Below are positions 39,707-41,228 of a stretch of DNA of 41,228 bases, in pieces (the first letter of the stretch is position 1; the number at the start of each line of letters is the position of its first letter). The notes beneath the pieces were generated by a model, which worked only from the letters and a program-made list of their open reading frames with translations, was not told the origin of the DNA and ran no database searches. The position numbers and the translations under genes are program-made. The DNA is from Thermoplasmata archaeon (lineage in GTDB: Archaea; Thermoplasmatota; E2; UBA202; JdFR-43). The DNA lies in NCBI GenBank assembly GCA_021162065.1, contig JAGGZK010000059.1:1-41228 (forward strand), in the 5' to 3' direction.

Positions 39707-40663
39707 ATGCCATATTTGAAGACAACATGGTTTGGAACCTTTCTTTATGACGACGAGAAAATAATAGACAAGAGACTTTTCCCCAAGGAGGCCGAGAAAA
39801 TAGCAGAACGGCTTCATAAGATCCAGAAAGGAGAGGTGCTGGAAGAGGAAAAAGAATTCGCCGATTACAGGCCGGTTGTGGATGAAACCCGACTCAAAAA
39901 TCTGGGCAGAATGGGAATCGTAAAAAAACTCGAGGTAAAAGGAGAGGATTACGGATATGATGTCTCCCTCCTCCATGAGGCCACTCTCCTGCTATCGAGA
40001 AAGAAGATAGGAGAACAGCAGGCTGACAGAAGTAAAAGGCTGGGGGAGGCGGTGGAAGCCCTTGATGATGTGATAAAAATAATAAACATTCTTCTGGAGC
40101 GACTCCGTGGATGGTATGGCTACTTCTCCTTCGGTGAGGTGGAAGATGGGAAGGAGCTGATAGAAAAAATAAAACATCTGAGGATAGGCACGGAAAGGGT
40201 GGATGAAATGGAGCAGGAGAATATGGCCAATATGGCGGAAATCCTTGCCTCTCTGTACTCCTGCCGGGAAAAACTGGAGGATTATGTGGAGGAAGTTGTC
40301 AAAAAAATAGCCCCCAATGTGGCGGCCATAACAGGCCCCAATATAGCAGCGCGTCTCATATCCCATGCAGGAGGTATAGAAAAACTGGCCATGTACCCCT
40401 CCGGCACCATCCAACTTCTTGGAGCAGAAAAGGCTCTTTTCCGGCACATAAAAGAAGGGACACCGCCTCCAAAACATGGTGTGATTTTTCAGCATGAAAT
40501 GATAAACAAGGCACCTCGCAACAAAAGAGGAAAAATAGCCCGTCTTATGGCAACCAAAATCTCCACGGCAGCCAAAGCAGATGCCTTCACAGGTAATTTC
40601 ATAGCCGATGATTTAAAAAGAGAGATGGAAAAAAGATACAGGGAAATAATGGAGGAAGGTTAA
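39707..40663 (+). CDS. Nop5 (Nop56/58-like) C/D-box sRNP core protein
   Basis: 318 residues from Met8 of the listed ORF, chosen by TATA spacing. It has an N-terminal domain, a long coiled-coil middle and the C-terminal Nop domain with GPNIAARLISHAGGIEKLAMYPSGT, LLGAEKALFRHIKEG and PKHGVIFQHEMI. Together with L7Ae and fibrillarin it forms the ribose-2'-O-methylation particle guided by C/D box sRNA. Fibrillarin usually lies directly after nop5 in archaea, but here the next gene is a surface protein on the other strand. Confidence 0.94.
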   Translation: MPYLKTTWFGTFLYDDEKIIDKRLFPKEAEKIAERLHKIQKGEVLEEEKEFADYRPVVDETRLKNLGRMGIVKKLEVKGEDYGYDVSLLHEATLLLSRKKIGEQQADRSKRLGEAVEALDDVIKIINILLERLRGWYGYFSFGEVEDGKELIEKIKHLRIGTERVDEMEQENMANMAEILASLYSCREKLEDYVEEVVKKIAPNVAAITGPNIAARLISHAGGIEKLAMYPSGTIQLLGAEKALFRHIKEGTPPPKHGVIFQHEMINKAPRNKRGKIARLMATKISTAAKADAFTGNFIADDLKREMEKRYREIMEEG

Positions 40664-40670
40664 TTTCCAT

Positions 40671-41228
40671 CTATGGAAATATAAGAGGGAATAAGAGATG
40701 CAGAAGCTGATGCAACAGGGAAGCCAGTGCTTTCAGTGGATATGTTGCATAGGGATGCACAAGGGGCATTGACACCACCAACCCCTCACTCCATTCGCTT
40801 TCCCCTCCATTGACATCCTTTGCCTTCACTTTTATGGTGTAATTTCCCATGCTTTTCCAGGTGTGGGAGGCATTACACATGCTTCCGCTTTTATATGGAT
40901 CAAGCCATCCGCTCGTGCTTCCGTCGCCCCAGTCGAAGAGGTAATACAGGTCATCCCCATCCGGATCTGTGGTGAAGGAAGAGTAGGTATACGACTGATT
41001 TATGACTCCTGCCACAGGCCCCATGGGACGGGATGGCTTTTCTGGAGGAGTATTCTGAGAGGCCATGGTGGTGAATTTCCAGATGGGGCTGGAGGAGGAA
41101 TGGTTATGGCCATCGAAAGCAACGATGCACCAGTAATAGGTGGTGGAGTATTGGAGAGTAGATGGCGTATAATGGCGTGCGGATTGGTTGGACTTTACCT
41201 TTGGAGGTGGCGAGGAATCGCCAAAGTA
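40671..41228 (-). CDS. C-terminal part of FN3/PKD-repeat surface protein (partial)
   Basis: The frame stays open from the stop at 40671 to the window edge (about 185 codons), although the ORF track begins only at an internal Met. The first ~50 visible residues look like a fibronectin-III-like beta domain (QYSTTYYWCIVAFD), then FTT, a proline-rich linker, and a PKD-like domain with TDPDGDDLYYLFDWGDGSTSGW, HTWKSMGNYTIKVKAKDVNG and SEWSEG. This is the C-terminus of a larger cell-surface or secreted protein. The last ~20 residues are hydrophobic and may be an anchor. Confidence 0.78.
   Translation of the reverse strand, partial: YFGDSSPPPKVKSNQSARHYTPSTLQYSTTYYWCIVAFDGHNHSSSSPIWKFTTMASQNTPPEKPSRPMGPVAGVINQSYTYSSFTTDPDGDDLYYLFDWGDGSTSGWLDPYKSGSMCNASHTWKSMGNYTIKVKAKDVNGGESEWSEGLVVSMPLVHPYATYPLKALASLLHQLLHLLFPLIFP

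Overview
The window looks like chromosomal DNA of an archaeon on the euryarchaeal side, possibly a Thermoplasmata-type lineage (Aciduliprofundum or related); that placement is inference. Supporting signs are an archaeal Nop5 protein, archaeal-type RNase Z, transketolase split into two genes, preQ0 synthesis genes, pilin-like class III leaders, a PGF-CTERM-like tail, and TATA boxes about 23-30 bases before many start codons, which implies leaderless mRNAs. No rRNA, CRISPR array or intact insertion sequence was seen. One tRNA gene (His) is present and carries an insertion in its T-loop.

Layout. 0-4 kb: a five-gene plus-strand operon for a multi-subunit amino-acid dehydrogenase (2Fe-2S/FAD subunit, ferredoxin, BFD-type subunit, DAO-type subunit) led by an unknown protein. 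4-5.2 kb: a cysteine-rich ferredoxin-like protein and a possible tiny membrane peptide. 5.3-10.2 kb (minus): queD, queC, a lipoprotein gene and queE, all overlapping, then an ABC-class ATPase. 10.2-12.7 kb (plus): secreted protein, AhpD-like protein, RNase Z, membrane protein, tRNA-His. 12.8-21.8 kb (minus): central carbon genes, namely transaldolase-like protein, a tight operon acn-citD-citE-citF-icd, and transketolase C- and N-terminal subunits. 22.2-27 kb (minus): MATE transporter with its MarR regulator and a palindromic operator, a small hypothetical protein, a lipoprotein, an SAH/MTA deaminase-like amidohydrolase, and a membrane-anchored protein. 27-35.5 kb (plus): a ten-gene surface cluster with eight proteins carrying pilin-like leaders, one coiled-coil membrane protein and one PGF-CTERM-type surface protein. 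35.5-41.2 kb: a secreted barrel-like protein, a coiled-coil hypothetical, a 73-aa protein, pyrD, nop5 and the C-terminal end of an FN3/PKD surface protein cut by the window edge.

The two most interesting systems are (1) the motor-less multi-pilin cluster at 27-35.5 kb, which includes a 1008-aa pilin-like protein, and (2) the citrate operon, in which aconitase, citrate lyase and isocitrate dehydrogenase are co-transcribed and the acyl-carrier subunit CitD has arginine where the prosthetic-group serine is expected. Together with transketolase and transaldolase these genes suggest an anaerobe that interconverts oxaloacetate, acetate and 2-oxoglutarate and makes pentoses non-oxidatively. The direction of the citrate route cannot be read from sequence.
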